A stretch of 64,000 nt of DNA from Nocardia gamkensis NBRC 108242 (GCF_001612985.1 NZ_BDBM01000002.1:186001-250000), one strand, 5' to 3'. Shown: positions 27,065 to 36,535, counted from the stretch's first letter. Made by a program: numbers and translations. Notes: a model not told the origin generated them from the sequence alone.

Positions 27065-29023
27065 GTGACAGAGCACGTCGAACAACTCGAGTTCCAGGCA
27101 GAGACACATCAGCTGCTCGAGCTGATGATCCATTCCGTCTACTCCAACAAGGACACCTTCCTGCGGGAGCTGATCTCGAATTCCTCCGACGCGCTGGACA
27201 AGCTGCGCCTGGAGTCCTTCCGGGACAAGGATCTGCACGTCGACACCTCGGACCTGCACATCGAGCTGGGGGTCGACAAGGACAACCGGATCCTGACCGT
27301 ACGGGACAACGGCATCGGCATGTCGCGCGCCGAGGTCGTCGACCTGATCGGCACCCTCGCCAAGTCCGGTACCGCCGAGCTGCGCAAGAAGCTGAACGAG
27401 GCGAAGTCCGAGGCCGCGGCCGAGGAATTGATCGGCCAGTTCGGCATCGGTTTCTACTCGACGTTCATGGTGGCCGACAAGGTCACGCTGACCACCCGCC
27501 GCGCGGGGGAGACCACCGGCACCCGGTGGGAGTCGAGTGCGGGCAGCTCCACCTACACGATCGAGGAACTGGACGAGGCCCCGCAGGGCACGTCGGTCGC
27601 GCTTCATCTCAAGCCGGTGGACGAGGAGGATCACCTCTTCGACTACACCCTGGAGTGGAAGCTGCGCGAGATCGTCAAGAAGTACTCCGACTTCATCGCG
27701 TGGCCGATCCGCATGCAGGTGGAGCGGACCGTCACAGAGGGCGAGGGTGAGGACGCCAAGGAGACGACCATCCTCGAGGACCAGACGCTCAACTCGATGA
27801 AGGCGCTGTGGACGCGCCCCAAGAGCGAGGTCTCCGACGAGGAGTACAAGGAGTTCTACAAGCACGTCAGCCACGGCTGGGACGATCCGCTGGAGATCAT
27901 CCCGTTGAAGGCCGAGGGCACCTTCGAGTACCAGGCGCTGCTGTTCATCCCCTCGCACGCGCCGTTCGATCTGTTCACCCGCGAGCACAAGCGCGGTGTG
28001 CAGCTCTACGTCAAGCGGGTGTTCATCATGGACAACTGCGAAGAGCTGATGCCGGAGTACCTGCGCTTCGTCAAGGGTGTGGTCGACGCGCAGGACCTGT
28101 CGCTCAACGTCTCACGCGAGATCCTGCAGCAGGACCGGCAGATCCAGATGATCCGCAAGCGCTTGGTGCGGAAGGTGCTGTCCACGGTCAAGGATTTGCA
28201 GGGCGCCGAGGACCAGACCAGCTACCAGACGTTCTGGAAGGAATTCGGCCGCGTCCTGAAGGAGGGCCTGCTCTCGGACTTCGACAACCGCGAGACCATC
28301 CTGCAGGTCTCCTCGTTCGCCTCGACGAACTCCGAGACCGAGCTGACCACGCTGGCGCAGTACGTGGAGCGGATGCCCGAGGGGCAGGACACGATCTACT
28401 ACATGACCGGCGAGACCCGTCACCAGGTCGAGAGCTCCCCGCATCTGGAGGCGTTCAAGGCCAAGGGCCGCGAGGTGCTGATCCTGACCGACCCGGTCGA
28501 CGAGATGTGGGTCGGCTCGGTGCCGGAGTTCGACGGCAAGGCGTTCCAGTCCATCGCCAAGGGCGAGGTCGACCTGGAGACCGAGGAGGAGAAGAAGGCC
28601 TCCGAGGCGCTGCGTGAGCAGCAGGACAAGGACTTCGCCGAGGTGCTGACGTGGCTGGGCAAGACGCTCGAGCAGAACGTCAAGGAGGTGCGCCTGACCA
28701 ACCGGCTCACCACCTCCCCGGCCTGCCTGGTCGGTGACGTGTTCGACTTCACGCCGATGCTGGAGCGGATGTACCGCGCCTCGGGTCAGGCGCTGCCGGA
28801 GAGCAAGCGGATTCTGGAGCTCAACCCGGCCCACCCGTTGGTCACCGGTCTGCGCGACGCGTACGCCGCCAAAAAGGAGGAGGCCGACGCGGGCTCGGCG
28901 ACCGAGCTGTCGGAAACCGCCGAACTGCTGTTCGGCACGGCGGTGCTCGCCGAGGGCGGTGAGTTGAAGGATCCGGCGCACTTCGCCCACATCCTCACCG
29001 ATCGGCTGACCCGCACGCTGTGA
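27065..29023 (+). CDS. htpG: Hsp90 chaperone HtpG
   Basis: 652 aa, usual length. GHKL ATPase motifs are intact: ELISNSSDALDKLRL, DNGIGMSRAEV, GTLAKSGTAEL and GQFGIGFYS. The middle domain contains VQLYVKRVFIMDNCEELMPEYLRFVKGVVD and LNVSREILQ with the catalytic Arg; the C-terminal dimerisation domain follows. GTG 27065 is seven nt after TACCAT, suggesting a leaderless mRNA. A strong terminator follows. Confidence 0.97.
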   Translation: MTEHVEQLEFQAETHQLLELMIHSVYSNKDTFLRELISNSSDALDKLRLESFRDKDLHVDTSDLHIELGVDKDNRILTVRDNGIGMSRAEVVDLIGTLAKSGTAELRKKLNEAKSEAAAEELIGQFGIGFYSTFMVADKVTLTTRRAGETTGTRWESSAGSSTYTIEELDEAPQGTSVALHLKPVDEEDHLFDYTLEWKLREIVKKYSDFIAWPIRMQVERTVTEGEGEDAKETTILEDQTLNSMKALWTRPKSEVSDEEYKEFYKHVSHGWDDPLEIIPLKAEGTFEYQALLFIPSHAPFDLFTREHKRGVQLYVKRVFIMDNCEELMPEYLRFVKGVVDAQDLSLNVSREILQQDRQIQMIRKRLVRKVLSTVKDLQGAEDQTSYQTFWKEFGRVLKEGLLSDFDNRETILQVSSFASTNSETELTTLAQYVERMPEGQDTIYYMTGETRHQVESSPHLEAFKAKGREVLILTDPVDEMWVGSVPEFDGKAFQSIAKGEVDLETEEEKKASEALREQQDKDFAEVLTWLGKTLEQNVKEVRLTNRLTTSPACLVGDVFDFTPMLERMYRASGQALPESKRILELNPAHPLVTGLRDAYAAKKEEADAGSATELSETAELLFGTAVLAEGGELKDPAHFAHILTDRLTRTL

Positions 29024-29030
29024 ACCCGCC

Positions 29031-29067
29031 CGCGACCGGAGGGCCACATCGAGGTTCTCCGGTCGCG
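29031..29067 (+). terminator. Terminator after htpG
   Basis: A ten-base perfect stem CGCGACCGGA / TCCGGTCGCG, eight bp past the htpG stop. The rest of the gap to 29198 shows no gene. Confidence 0.7.
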
Positions 29068-29198
29068 GCCGGTGCGGTCGGCGACGTTTCGGCCATTTCT
29101 CGGTTACGGTGACCGTCGAGGTGGCATATTCGCAGGACTGGGGAGTATGCCCCCGGGTGGCGCGGTTAGATGTGGATGCCTGAAAGGATCGTCACAAC

Positions 29199-30017
29199 AT
29201 GTCCGCAAACCCGCTTGCCGTCGCCGAGCCATGGGATCTCGTCGCCGACGGGTACGCCGAGTTCGCGCCAACCATCATGCGACCGTTCTCGGCGCGGGCA
29301 CTCGAGTTCGCCTCGTTGTCCCCGGCGTCGCGGATCGTGGATGTCGCCGCCGGGCCGGGCACGCTCAGTCTGCTGGCCGCGAGCCAGGTCGCGCAGGTCG
29401 AGGCGATCGATTTCGCGGAGTCGATGATCGCCCGCTTGGCGAAGGACGCCGCTGCCGCCGGGCTGACGAACATCCGAGCGCGGGTGGGCGACGGGCAGAA
29501 TCTGCCGTACGAGTCCGACCGGTTCGACGCCGGATTCTCCATGTTCGGCCTGATGTTCTTCCCGGACCGCGCTCGTGGCTTCGCCGAGCTGTTCCGGGTG
29601 CTGCGGCCGGGCGGCACCGCGGTGGTGTCGAGCTGGGCGCCGATCGCCGACTCACCGCTGATGCGGATGATGTTCGGCGCCCTGACCGCGGCCGACCCGA
29701 ACATCCAGGAGCCGCAACCGAACTTCTTGAGCCTGGAGAATCCCGAGGTCTTCGAATCCGAGATGCGCGGCGCGGGTTTCGAGGCGGTGTCCATCCAGCG
29801 GCATTCGATCGCGCTCGCCTTCGGCAGCCCCGAGGAGATGTGGGAGGCCATGGTGCGCAGCAGCGCCCCGTTGGAGCTCATGCGCCACAGTGTGAGCGCG
29901 GAGGTCTGGGGTCGGCGCGCCGCCGTCATGAAAGCGTTTCTCGCCGAGAAGTACCGGCCGAACTATCCGCTGTCCACCACGGCCTATCTCGGCATCGGGC
30001 ACAAGCCGCAGGCGTGA
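29199..30017 (+). CDS. Class I SAM-dependent methyltransferase
   Basis: 272 aa. SRIVDVAAGPGTLSLLAA is motif I, VEAIDFAESMI motif II, NLPYESDRFDAGFSMFGLMFFPD motif IV region and LRPGGTAVVSSWAP motif VI; the layout is that of the UbiE/Methyltransf_11 group. Substrate unknown. Reads away from htpG; a hairpin terminator follows between it and the convergent SDR gene. Confidence 0.88.
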   Translation: MSANPLAVAEPWDLVADGYAEFAPTIMRPFSARALEFASLSPASRIVDVAAGPGTLSLLAASQVAQVEAIDFAESMIARLAKDAAAAGLTNIRARVGDGQNLPYESDRFDAGFSMFGLMFFPDRARGFAELFRVLRPGGTAVVSSWAPIADSPLMRMMFGALTAADPNIQEPQPNFLSLENPEVFESEMRGAGFEAVSIQRHSIALAFGSPEEMWEAMVRSSAPLELMRHSVSAEVWGRRAAVMKAFLAEKYRPNYPLSTTAYLGIGHKPQA

Positions 30018-30021
30018 AAGA

Positions 30022-30063
30022 CGGCAGCGCGCGGCCCTGCCAGGGAGGGGCCGCGCGCTGCCG
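30022..30063. terminator. Bidirectional terminator
   Basis: A 15-bp perfect stem CGGCAGCGCGCGGCC / GGCCGCGCGCTGCCG with a 12-nt loop between convergent stops at 30017 and 30080. Confidence 0.75.
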
Positions 30064-30079
30064 GAGTAGCGCAGCGGGA

Positions 30080-30847
30080 TTACCGCGGCGCCATGCGCAG
30101 CGCGCCGTCCATGCGGATGGTCTCGCCGTTCAGGTAGTCGTGCTCGACGATGTACTGCGACAGCTGCGCGTACTCGTCCGGACGGCCCAGGCGGGACGGG
30201 AAGGGCACCCCAGCCTCGAGGCCCTTGCGGTATTCCTCGGTGACGCCGGCCAGCATCGGGGTGTCGATGATGCCGGGGGCGATGGTGTTGACCCGGATGC
30301 CGAACTGGGCCAGGTCACGCGCGGCCGGAACGGTCATGCCGTGCACGCCGCCCTTGGAGGCCGAGTAGGCGATCTGACCGATCTGGCCCTCGAACGCCGC
30401 GACGGAGGCGGTGTTGATGACGACGCCGCGCTGGCCGTACTCGTCCACGGCGTCTGTTTTGGCGATCGCGTCGGCGGCCAGTCGCATGACGTTGAAGGTG
30501 CCGAGCAGGTTCACCGTGATGACCGTGCGGAACAGCTCCAGGTCGTGCGGACCGTTCTTGGACAGGATGCGGCCGGCCCAGCCGACGCCGGCGCAGTTGA
30601 CCACGATGCGCAGCGGCGCGCCGGACTCGACGACCTGCGCGACGGCCGCGGCGACCTCGTCGTTGCTGGTGACATCGGCGGGAATGAGGGTGACCCCGGC
30701 GGGCACGTTGTCGCCCGCGCGCTCGATCGACTGCGGTACATCGAGCCCGAAGACGGTGGCGCCCAGTTCGGCGAAGCGCTTGGCAGTGGCGGCGCCGAGG
30801 CCCGATGCGCCTCCGGTGACAATGGCGGCGGAACCCGAAATCTCCAC
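30080..30847 (-). CDS. HSD17B10-like short-chain dehydrogenase
   Basis: 255 aa from GTG 30847 (GAGAGGA upstream). AAIVTGGASGLGAATAKRFAELGA binds the cofactor, and the FGLDVP segment favours NAD. NCAGVGW, NTASVAAFEGQIGQIAYSASKGG (catalytic Ser, Tyr, Lys) and FGIRVNTIAPGIIDTPML match human HSD10 and bacterial 3-hydroxyacyl-CoA dehydrogenases of branched-chain or steroid breakdown. Divergent from the TetR gene, which may regulate it. Confidence 0.88.
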   Translation of the reverse strand: MEISGSAAIVTGGASGLGAATAKRFAELGATVFGLDVPQSIERAGDNVPAGVTLIPADVTSNDEVAAAVAQVVESGAPLRIVVNCAGVGWAGRILSKNGPHDLELFRTVITVNLLGTFNVMRLAADAIAKTDAVDEYGQRGVVINTASVAAFEGQIGQIAYSASKGGVHGMTVPAARDLAQFGIRVNTIAPGIIDTPMLAGVTEEYRKGLEAGVPFPSRLGRPDEYAQLSQYIVEHDYLNGETIRMDGALRMAPR

Positions 30848-31034
30848 GATGGTCCTCTCGTTCGTGACAGCCAGTTGGCCTTTCGTCAATTGCACCCTAA
30901 CCGGTGCGCGGCGCGCGGCCCTGCACGGCTCCCGCGACTCGTTCCCGGCGCGCACCCTCTTCGACCGGCCTGCGGACCCGACCGCGCAGAATGAAGCAGC
31001 CCAGTTCAGCTCGACCGAACACCGGAGTCACCGC

Positions 31035-31694
31035 ATGACCGAATCGGCCCTCAGCGCACGTCTGCCCCGAGGCAGGCACGGTCTGCCGCGGGAGCAGGTG
31101 ATCGCCTCGCAGCGCGAGCGGATCCTCGTCGCGACGGCGGAGGCCATGGCCGAGAACGGGTACATCGGGACCTCCGTCGCGGCGATCCTGAAACGGGCGG
31201 GCGTGTCGCGGGAGACCTTCTACGAGCAGTTCCGGTCCAAAGAGGACTGCTTCGAGGCGGCCTACGAGCGTGCGGTGCAGCTGTTGCTCGACCGGATCGC
31301 CGAGGCCACCGGGACGGAAGACGAGGCGGACGCCATCACTCGCATGGACCGGATCCTTCGTGCCTATCTCCAGTATCTGGTGGACGACCCGGCCAGCGCG
31401 CGGCTGTTCCTGGTCGAGGTCTTCGCGGTGGGCTCGGCGGCGATCGCGCGCCGGGCCCGGCTGCTGGAGCGGTTCGTCGAGTTGATCGCCGACGTGCTCG
31501 ACGCTCGGACCGAGCCGCAGCGCTTCGCTTGTCAGGCCGTGGCCGCGGCCATCGGTTCGATGGTCACCGCTCGGATCGCGGCAGGGGACGTGGACGGTCT
31601 GCCCGCGCTGCGGGAACCGCTACTGGATCTGCTGCGCCGGGGTGGCGGACTGTATGGAGCCGCGCTGGACTCGTGCGGCGAGCCATCCGCGTGA
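31035..31694 (+). CDS. TetR family regulator
   Basis: 219 aa. The N-terminal helix-turn-helix is clear: RERILVATAEAMAENGYIGTSVAAILKRAGVSRETFYEQFRSKEDCFEAAYE (residues 29-80). The ligand domain is helical with no recognised effector. Divergent from the SDR gene 188 bp away, so it may repress that gene and itself. Its last 131 bp overlap the 3' end of the convergent GDT1 gene. Confidence 0.88.
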   Translation: MTESALSARLPRGRHGLPREQVIASQRERILVATAEAMAENGYIGTSVAAILKRAGVSRETFYEQFRSKEDCFEAAYERAVQLLLDRIAEATGTEDEADAITRMDRILRAYLQYLVDDPASARLFLVEVFAVGSAAIARRARLLERFVELIADVLDARTEPQRFACQAVAAAIGSMVTARIAAGDVDGLPALREPLLDLLRRGGGLYGAALDSCGEPSA

Positions 31695-32340
31695 GCAGCA
31701 GCGCCGCGCCGGCCAGCGCGGGAGCCAGCGCCGCGAGTCCGGCGACGGCGGCGCCGCCGAGGGCCGGTGCGGCCGCGCCGAGCAGGGTCGCCGAGCCGAA
31801 GTAGAGGAAAAGCAGGCCCGAGCCGATGCCGATGGCGTGTTCCGGCAGATGCTTGCCGACCAGGATGCCCACCGCGATGGCGAGCGCGTCGGCGGCGACC
31901 ATGCCGATGGTCGAGCCGAGCCAGACGCCAACCCAGTCGTAGTCGGTGGCCAGCGCGGCTGTCGCGAACATGGTGCGGTCGCCCAGCTCGGCGAGCAGGA
32001 ACGCGGACAGCACTACGAAGAACGGCGCCCCGGCGGCCTTCGGCGTCTTCGGTTCGGGATTGTCGTCGCCGGTGCCGAAGTGTTCGCGCAGGGTCCACAG
32101 TCCGACGGCCAGGAAGGTGACGGCGGCGACCAGCGCGATGGCTCTGGTGGGCAGGGCCGCGCCGAGGAAGTGACCGACGCCGACCGAGATCAGGTGGACC
32201 GCGGCGGAGGCCGTCGCGATACCGCCCAGGACCACCCACCAGCGATAGCGCAGCGCGAACGTCAGTGCCATCAGCTGGGACTTGTCACCCAGTTCGGCGA
32301 GAAAGACGATGCCGATGCTCAGCAAGACGGTGGCGATCAT
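31564..32340 (-). CDS. GDT1/TMEM165 (UPF0016) family cation transporter, probable Mn2+ exporter
   Basis: 258 aa with six membrane helices in two homologous halves, each with the signature E-x-G-D-[KR]-[ST]: FLAELGDKSQLMAL near residue 14 and LLAELGDRTMFATAAL near 115. Members move Mn2+ or Ca2+; an upstream manganese riboswitch makes Mn2+ export the best inference. The C-terminal tail of about 45 residues (after LLLTRMARR) is Arg/Pro-rich and lies wholly in the overlap with the TetR gene. Confidence 0.88.
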   Translation of the reverse strand: MIATVLLSIGIVFLAELGDKSQLMALTFALRYRWWVVLGGIATASAAVHLISVGVGHFLGAALPTRAIALVAAVTFLAVGLWTLREHFGTGDDNPEPKTPKAAGAPFFVVLSAFLLAELGDRTMFATAALATDYDWVGVWLGSTIGMVAADALAIAVGILVGKHLPEHAIGIGSGLLFLYFGSATLLGAAAPALGGAAVAGLAALAPALAGAALLLTRMARRTSPARLHTVRHPGAADPVAVPAARADRPRPLPRSER

Positions 32341-32414
32341 GTGTGGCGGTTCTCCCAGGTCTCCGGCCTGCCGGTCGGAGATGCGGGGACTCCGGCCGAC
32401 AACGAAATGGTTGT

Positions 32415-32530
32415 CCAGGCCGAAGGTCTCGCCCACCGGACGGATGCCGGTTCACACAGCCGGACCCGCCGGTGGGCCGGAGGGTCAGTATGTCGACTGT
32501 GTGATTGGGGGCTACTCCCCTTCGCTGTAG
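32415..32530 (-). promoter_or_regulatory. yybP-ykoY manganese riboswitch
   Basis: On the minus strand the two conserved internal-loop strands of this class are present: GGGGAGTAG (32512-32520) and CGAGACCTTCGG (about 32420-32431). They are separated by a variable paired region with GGCCCACCGGCGGGTCCGGC. The downstream gene encodes a transporter of a family repeatedly found under this riboswitch. The 75 nt between it and the ATG hold GGCCTG/CAGGCC-type stems able to act as an expression platform. Confidence 0.85.
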
Positions 32531-32631
32531 CCGACTCTACCCGGCCCAACCGGCTCCTGCCAACCCGCTGTCATCGAAATCGCTATGCGCACAATAAGTT
32601 TGGCGATCCAACCGGCGAGTTTCGGTTACCC

Positions 32632-33159
32632 TTACGCGGCCAGCAGCATAGCCAGAACCGCAGTGTCGGGATCGCTGATCGGGTCCAGTCCGACCCGGCT
32701 GACCAGCGAAGTGATCGTTCCGTCCGACTCCGCTTCCACCCACGCGGCACGGTGCTCCAGCCCCAGATGGGGCACACCGGGCAGGAGCACGCAGCCGGAC
32801 GCCGCGCCGGCGCACTCGGGCAGCGAGGGGCGGGTTTCCGAAGGAGGATGCAACATCAGCAGCGCCGGGGGAACATGCTCGGCGAAGTGGCCCGGCTCGA
32901 CGGCTTCCTCGCCCAACACCGGACCTTCGGCCATCACCAGGCCGACCGTGCCGGGCGCGGGATCGTCGGGCAGGTCCTCTCGGACCCCGAACACCGTCGA
33001 GGTCGTCAGCAACCCGGGTAGCGTGGCCACGCGCACGGCCAGGACCAGCACCTGAGCCCATTCCTTGGTGGTGTCCGGCCAGCGGCCGGAGATCAAGAAG
33101 CCACGCAGCGATCCGCGCGAATGGAACGGCGTGATGCCGATCGGTTCGTTCGTGCGCAT
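32632..33159 (-). CDS. Conserved actinobacterial protein next to sodA (Rv3847-like by position)
   Basis: 175 aa from ATG 33159 (MRTNEPIGITPFHSRGSLRGFLISGRWPDTTKEW...). The first 50 residues look strongly conserved and helical; a Pro-rich middle and a second core (ASGCVLLPGVPHLGLEHRAAWVEAESDGTIT) follow. No domain with known function. The gene sits immediately downstream of sodA in the same direction, as Rv3847 does beside sodA in M. tuberculosis (from memory). A terminator at 33402-33449 separates the two, so they are probably separate units. The gap 33160-33468 holds only that terminator and promoter space. Confidence 0.65.
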   Translation of the reverse strand: MRTNEPIGITPFHSRGSLRGFLISGRWPDTTKEWAQVLVLAVRVATLPGLLTTSTVFGVREDLPDDPAPGTVGLVMAEGPVLGEEAVEPGHFAEHVPPALLMLHPPSETRPSLPECAGAASGCVLLPGVPHLGLEHRAAWVEAESDGTITSLVSRVGLDPISDPDTAVLAMLLAA

Positions 33160-33401
33160 TTCTGCCTCCCGTTGTCGAACCCGGGGGCGACCTTGCCCGT
33201 CCCTTTTTGGTGTGGATCCCGAATATGAACCACGAGTCACCTGGCACACAAGTACCAAAGAGTGCCAATCGGACAGTCGGACGGAGATCGGCGGGCAATC
33301 GGGCTGCGCATGTGGCGGATCCGGCCCCACCTCGCCGGGCCCGAGTTCGGGGTCACGGGGCGGGGTTCTCGGCAAAGTGCCCGCGTCGCCGGGAAACAGA
33401 A

Positions 33402-33449
33402 CGGGCCCGCGAATCCGCCCGCGCGCGGCGGACGGATTCGCGGACCCGG
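33402..33449 (-). terminator. Terminator after sodA
   Basis: A long stem with CGGGCCCGCGAATCCG pairing with CGGATTCGCGGACCCGG (one mismatch) around a 15-nt GC-rich loop; on the minus strand it is followed by GTTCTGTTT. Confidence 0.75.
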
Positions 33450-33468
33450 TTCCGGTGCTCGATCCGGC

Positions 33469-34092
33469 TCAGCCGAAGATGAGGCCCTTGGCCTGCGAAG
33501 TGGCCTTGGCGAAGCGCTCCTGCACGTCGGCCCAGTTGACGACGTTCCAGAAGGCGGTGACGTAGTCGGCCTTGACGTTCTTGTACTGCAGGTAGAAGGC
33601 GTGCTCCCACATGTCGACCTGCAGCAGCGGGATGATGCCCAGCGGGACGTTGGCCTGCTGGTCGTAGAGCTGGAAGGTCAGCAGCTTCTGGCCGAGGGTG
33701 TCGAAGCCGAGCACCGCCCAGCCCGAGCCCTGCAGACCGTTGGCCGCCGCGGTGAACTGCGCGCGGAACTTGTCGAACGAACCGAACTGGTCGTCGATCG
33801 CCGCGGCGAGTTCGCCGACCGGCTTGTCGCCGCCGTTGGGGGAGAGGTTCTTCCACCAGATGGAGTGGTTGACGTGCCCACCCAGATGGAACGCGAGGTT
33901 CTTCTCGTGCAGGAAGATGGCGCTGTGATCGCCCGACTCGCGAGCGGCTTCCAACTTCTCCAACGCGGTGTTCGCACCGGCGACGTACGCGGCGTGGTGC
34001 TTGGAATGATGAAGCTCGTTGATCTGCCCGGAGATGTGGGGCTCCAGGGCGCTGTAGTCGTAATCCAGATCTGGCAGCGTGTACTCAGCCAC
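33469..34092 (-). CDS. sodA: Superoxide dismutase, Fe/Mn type
   Basis: 207 aa from GTG 34092 with AGGAAGGG upstream. Metal ligands are in place: His in [14 protein letters not shown], His in [14 protein letters not shown], and [11 protein letters not shown] (Asp and His). GSGWAVLG and the Gln/His position (near NVPLG) do not alone decide Fe or Mn. It is an MnSOD/FeSOD of the mycobacterial type, which is leaderless for Sec export; no signal peptide is seen. Removes superoxide. Confidence 0.96.
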   Translation of the reverse strand: MAEYTLPDLDYDYSALEPHISGQINELHHSKHHAAYVAGANTALEKLEAARESGDHSAIFLHEKNLAFHLGGHVNHSIWWKNLSPNGGDKPVGELAAAIDDQFGSFDKFRAQFTAAANGLQGSGWAVLGFDTLGQKLLTFQLYDQQANVPLGIIPLLQVDMWEHAFYLQYKNVKADYVTAFWNVVNWADVQERFAKATSQAKGLIFG

Positions 34093-34283
34093 GATGTCCC
34101 TTCCTATGTCGGGCCGGTTGTGCCCGTTGTTCCGAGCACAGCCAACCATCATTCGTACACCCGGTCGATTCCAACTCGGGCCCACGCCCGCACATTCCGG
34201 TGACGCCGCTCACAGCCTGCGGGTCGCGCACCGTCACATCACGCACATCGGCCCCACGGGAAACGCACGCGTAGCATCGAACC

Positions 34284-34964
<681 letters not shown>

Positions 34965-34977
34965 GCGGCCCCGATAC

Positions 34978-35014
34978 GAAAAACCGCACATCCGGTCGGG
35001 CGGATGTGCGGTCG
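34978..35014 (-). terminator. Terminator of the 35041-35652 gene
   Basis: A 12-bp perfect stem ACCGCACATCCG / CGGATGTGCGGT; on the minus strand it ends in TTTTTCG. It may also stop msrA on the plus strand. Confidence 0.8.
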
Positions 35015-35040
35015 GCTCGCGAATATCCCGGGTGCGGCGC

Positions 35041-35652
35041 TCACAGGGGCGGAGCGATACCGGGACGCATCGCCCGTGGATCACCCACATCGTGCGCCCG
35101 CCACCACCGCGCACCACCCTCGATGAAGTCCGCCAGGGGAATCTGCTTGCCCCGCGTGTCGTATACGACGATGTCGTCGAACCACACCCGGACGTCCAGC
35201 TCGCGCGGATCGATGCCCTCCTCCTGGGAGAACTCCAGCACGTGCGCGGACTCGTGATCGTCGATCCTGGTATCGAAGCTGAGCAGTTCGCTCCACAGCG
35301 CCCAGCTGCTGTCGTCGAGATCGATGAACTCCCAGCCGTGCAGCCGCCCGCCGCCGAAACTGCGGATCGCCTCGTCCAGGCCGTCCAGTTGCAGCGGCAG
35401 CACCCGGGGTTCCAGGTCGTCCCAGTGCTGCGTGCGCAGTGACGCGGCGACCCGGCTCACGCGGGTGAACCGCACCTGCACCCGGCTGTCCTCGGCGGCC
35501 GTCCCGTGTTCGGGGAGCGTCAGCACTTCGAGGTCGAGTCGCAACTCGCCCGCGGTCTCGTCGACCGCGAGCCCGAGGCACGTGGCCTCGGACAACGCGA
35601 CGTTGAGCCCTTCGGTGTCCATTCCGTGGCGTAGCCCCCTGCTCACGTTCAT
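35041..35652 (-). CDS. Conserved hypothetical protein
   Basis: 203 aa, no recognised family. The composition is cytoplasmic and acidic. Ordered blocks include EATCLGLAVDETAGELRLDLEVLTLPE, RVSRVAASLRTQHWDD and GGGRLHGWEFIDLDDSSWALWSELLSFDTR, then WFDDIVVYDTRGKQIPLADFIEGGARWWRAHD, suggesting a beta-rich fold. An alternative start is ATG at codon 11 (MDTEGLNV). Confidence 0.65.
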   Translation of the reverse strand: MNVSRGLRHGMDTEGLNVALSEATCLGLAVDETAGELRLDLEVLTLPEHGTAAEDSRVQVRFTRVSRVAASLRTQHWDDLEPRVLPLQLDGLDEAIRSFGGGRLHGWEFIDLDDSSWALWSELLSFDTRIDDHESAHVLEFSQEEGIDPRELDVRVWFDDIVVYDTRGKQIPLADFIEGGARWWRAHDVGDPRAMRPGIAPPL

Positions 35653-35751
35653 GCGCTCAGGCTACCGATCGTCGACGCCGGATCGCGGCATTTCGGCGGC
35701 GTTCTGAATTTCATGGAACCGAACGCGCCCCGGCCCCGTCCAAGTAGATGT

Positions 35752-35835
35752 CGGAACCCCTCGGCCCAGGTTCCGATGTCGGCGACGAATGGCCGCTCCG
35801 GGATCACTAGGAGGGGAGTCCCGGATCGGCCATTC
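35752..35835. ncRNA. Pair of strong hairpins, possible small RNA or leader element
   Basis: Stem 1 is CGGAACC/GGTTCCG (35752-35775). Stem 2 is GAATGGCCG-CT-CCGGGA / TCCCGG-AT-CGGCCATTC (35787-35835) with loop TCACTAGGAGGGGAG that exposes AGGAGG. Both lie in a 514-bp gene-free gap between the divergent genes at 35652 and 36167. Either strand could be transcribed. Not a recognised RNA family. Confidence 0.35.
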
Positions 35836-35987
35836 GCACCGCACGGCCGTTAGGGGGTGAATCCTGTCACCTATCAGGTTTCGGCGCTCTGATCCGGACC
35901 GGAAGTACGGAAAGACCCCGAAGCGGTAGCTGATAAGTTGCGCAAATGGTCCGCCAACGCGGCAAAATGCCCTCGACAGCTGCGCCT

Positions 35988-36037
35988 TGTGGATCAACCT
36001 GTGGATTATGTGGATAACTTCGTCCGAGTTATGCACA
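35988..36037. other. Cluster of four DnaA-box-like nonamers
   Basis: TGTGGATAA (36009-36017) is an exact TTATCCACA box on the minus strand. TGTGGATCA (35988-35996) and TGTGGATTA (36000-36008) are one base off, and TTATGCACA (36029-36037) is one base off in the other orientation. The AT-rich setting is unusual for this window. No dnaA, dnaN or rpmH lies nearby. Confidence 0.5.
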
Positions 36038-36166
36038 ACCCGCATCGAGCGGGGGCGTGGTCGGTTCCGGAAGGGAGAACATACCCGAAGTCGTCGCTCG
36101 CTGTCGAGGCCGCTCCCCAGGCATGGAACTGCACGGCGGCCCGCCGCCCATGGCAGGATCGAATCT

Positions 36167-36535
36167 GTGACGAGCCCCCACGTTCCGTCGGTCACGGTGG
36201 AGGACGTGCCTGCCGAATTCGACAGCGCGCCCGCGTCGGCCGACACGCCGCGACCGATCCTGCTCGACGTCCGCGAGGACGACGAGTGGCGGCTCGGACA
36301 CGCCCCGGGTGCGACCCACATCCCGATGGTCGACGTCCCCGCCCGGATCGACGAGCTGGACTACGACGCGGAACTCTATGTCATCTGCAGGCAGGGCGGC
36401 CGGTCCTTGCAGGTGGTCGAATATCTCGCGCACATCGGCTATGAGGCCGTTCAGGTCCGTGGGGGCATGGTGGCGTGGCAGCAGGCCGGCCGCCCGCTGG
36501 TCGCGGAGGGCGACCACGAGGCGAAGATCTACTGA
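36167..36535 (+). CDS. Single-domain rhodanese
   Basis: 122 aa from GTG 36167, seven nt after CAGGAT. Contains ILLDVREDDEWRLGHAPGATHIPMVDVPARI and the active loop ICRQGGRS with its cysteine, so sulfurtransferase activity is plausible. The C-terminal VRGGMVAWQQAGRPL is typical. The next gene starts 20 nt after the stop, suggesting one transcript with the DUF4328 and GDPD genes. Confidence 0.9.
   Translation: MTSPHVPSVTVEDVPAEFDSAPASADTPRPILLDVREDDEWRLGHAPGATHIPMVDVPARIDELDYDAELYVICRQGGRSLQVVEYLAHIGYEAVQVRGGMVAWQQAGRPLVAEGDHEAKIY

Noticed and set aside
25268..27988. A 906-codon minus-strand frame opposite the RecB-like nuclease and htpG
   Set aside because: It spans two well-supported plus-strand genes and has the low-complexity composition of a shadow frame.
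30411..31034. N-terminal extension of the TetR reading frame
   Set aside because: The extra 208 codons lie opposite the SDR gene and its promoter; the helix-turn-helix starts soon after ATG 31035.
35752..35835. 6C RNA or 6S RNA at the tandem hairpins
   Set aside because: The runs of six cytosines in two loops expected for 6C, and the long central bubble of 6S, are not present.
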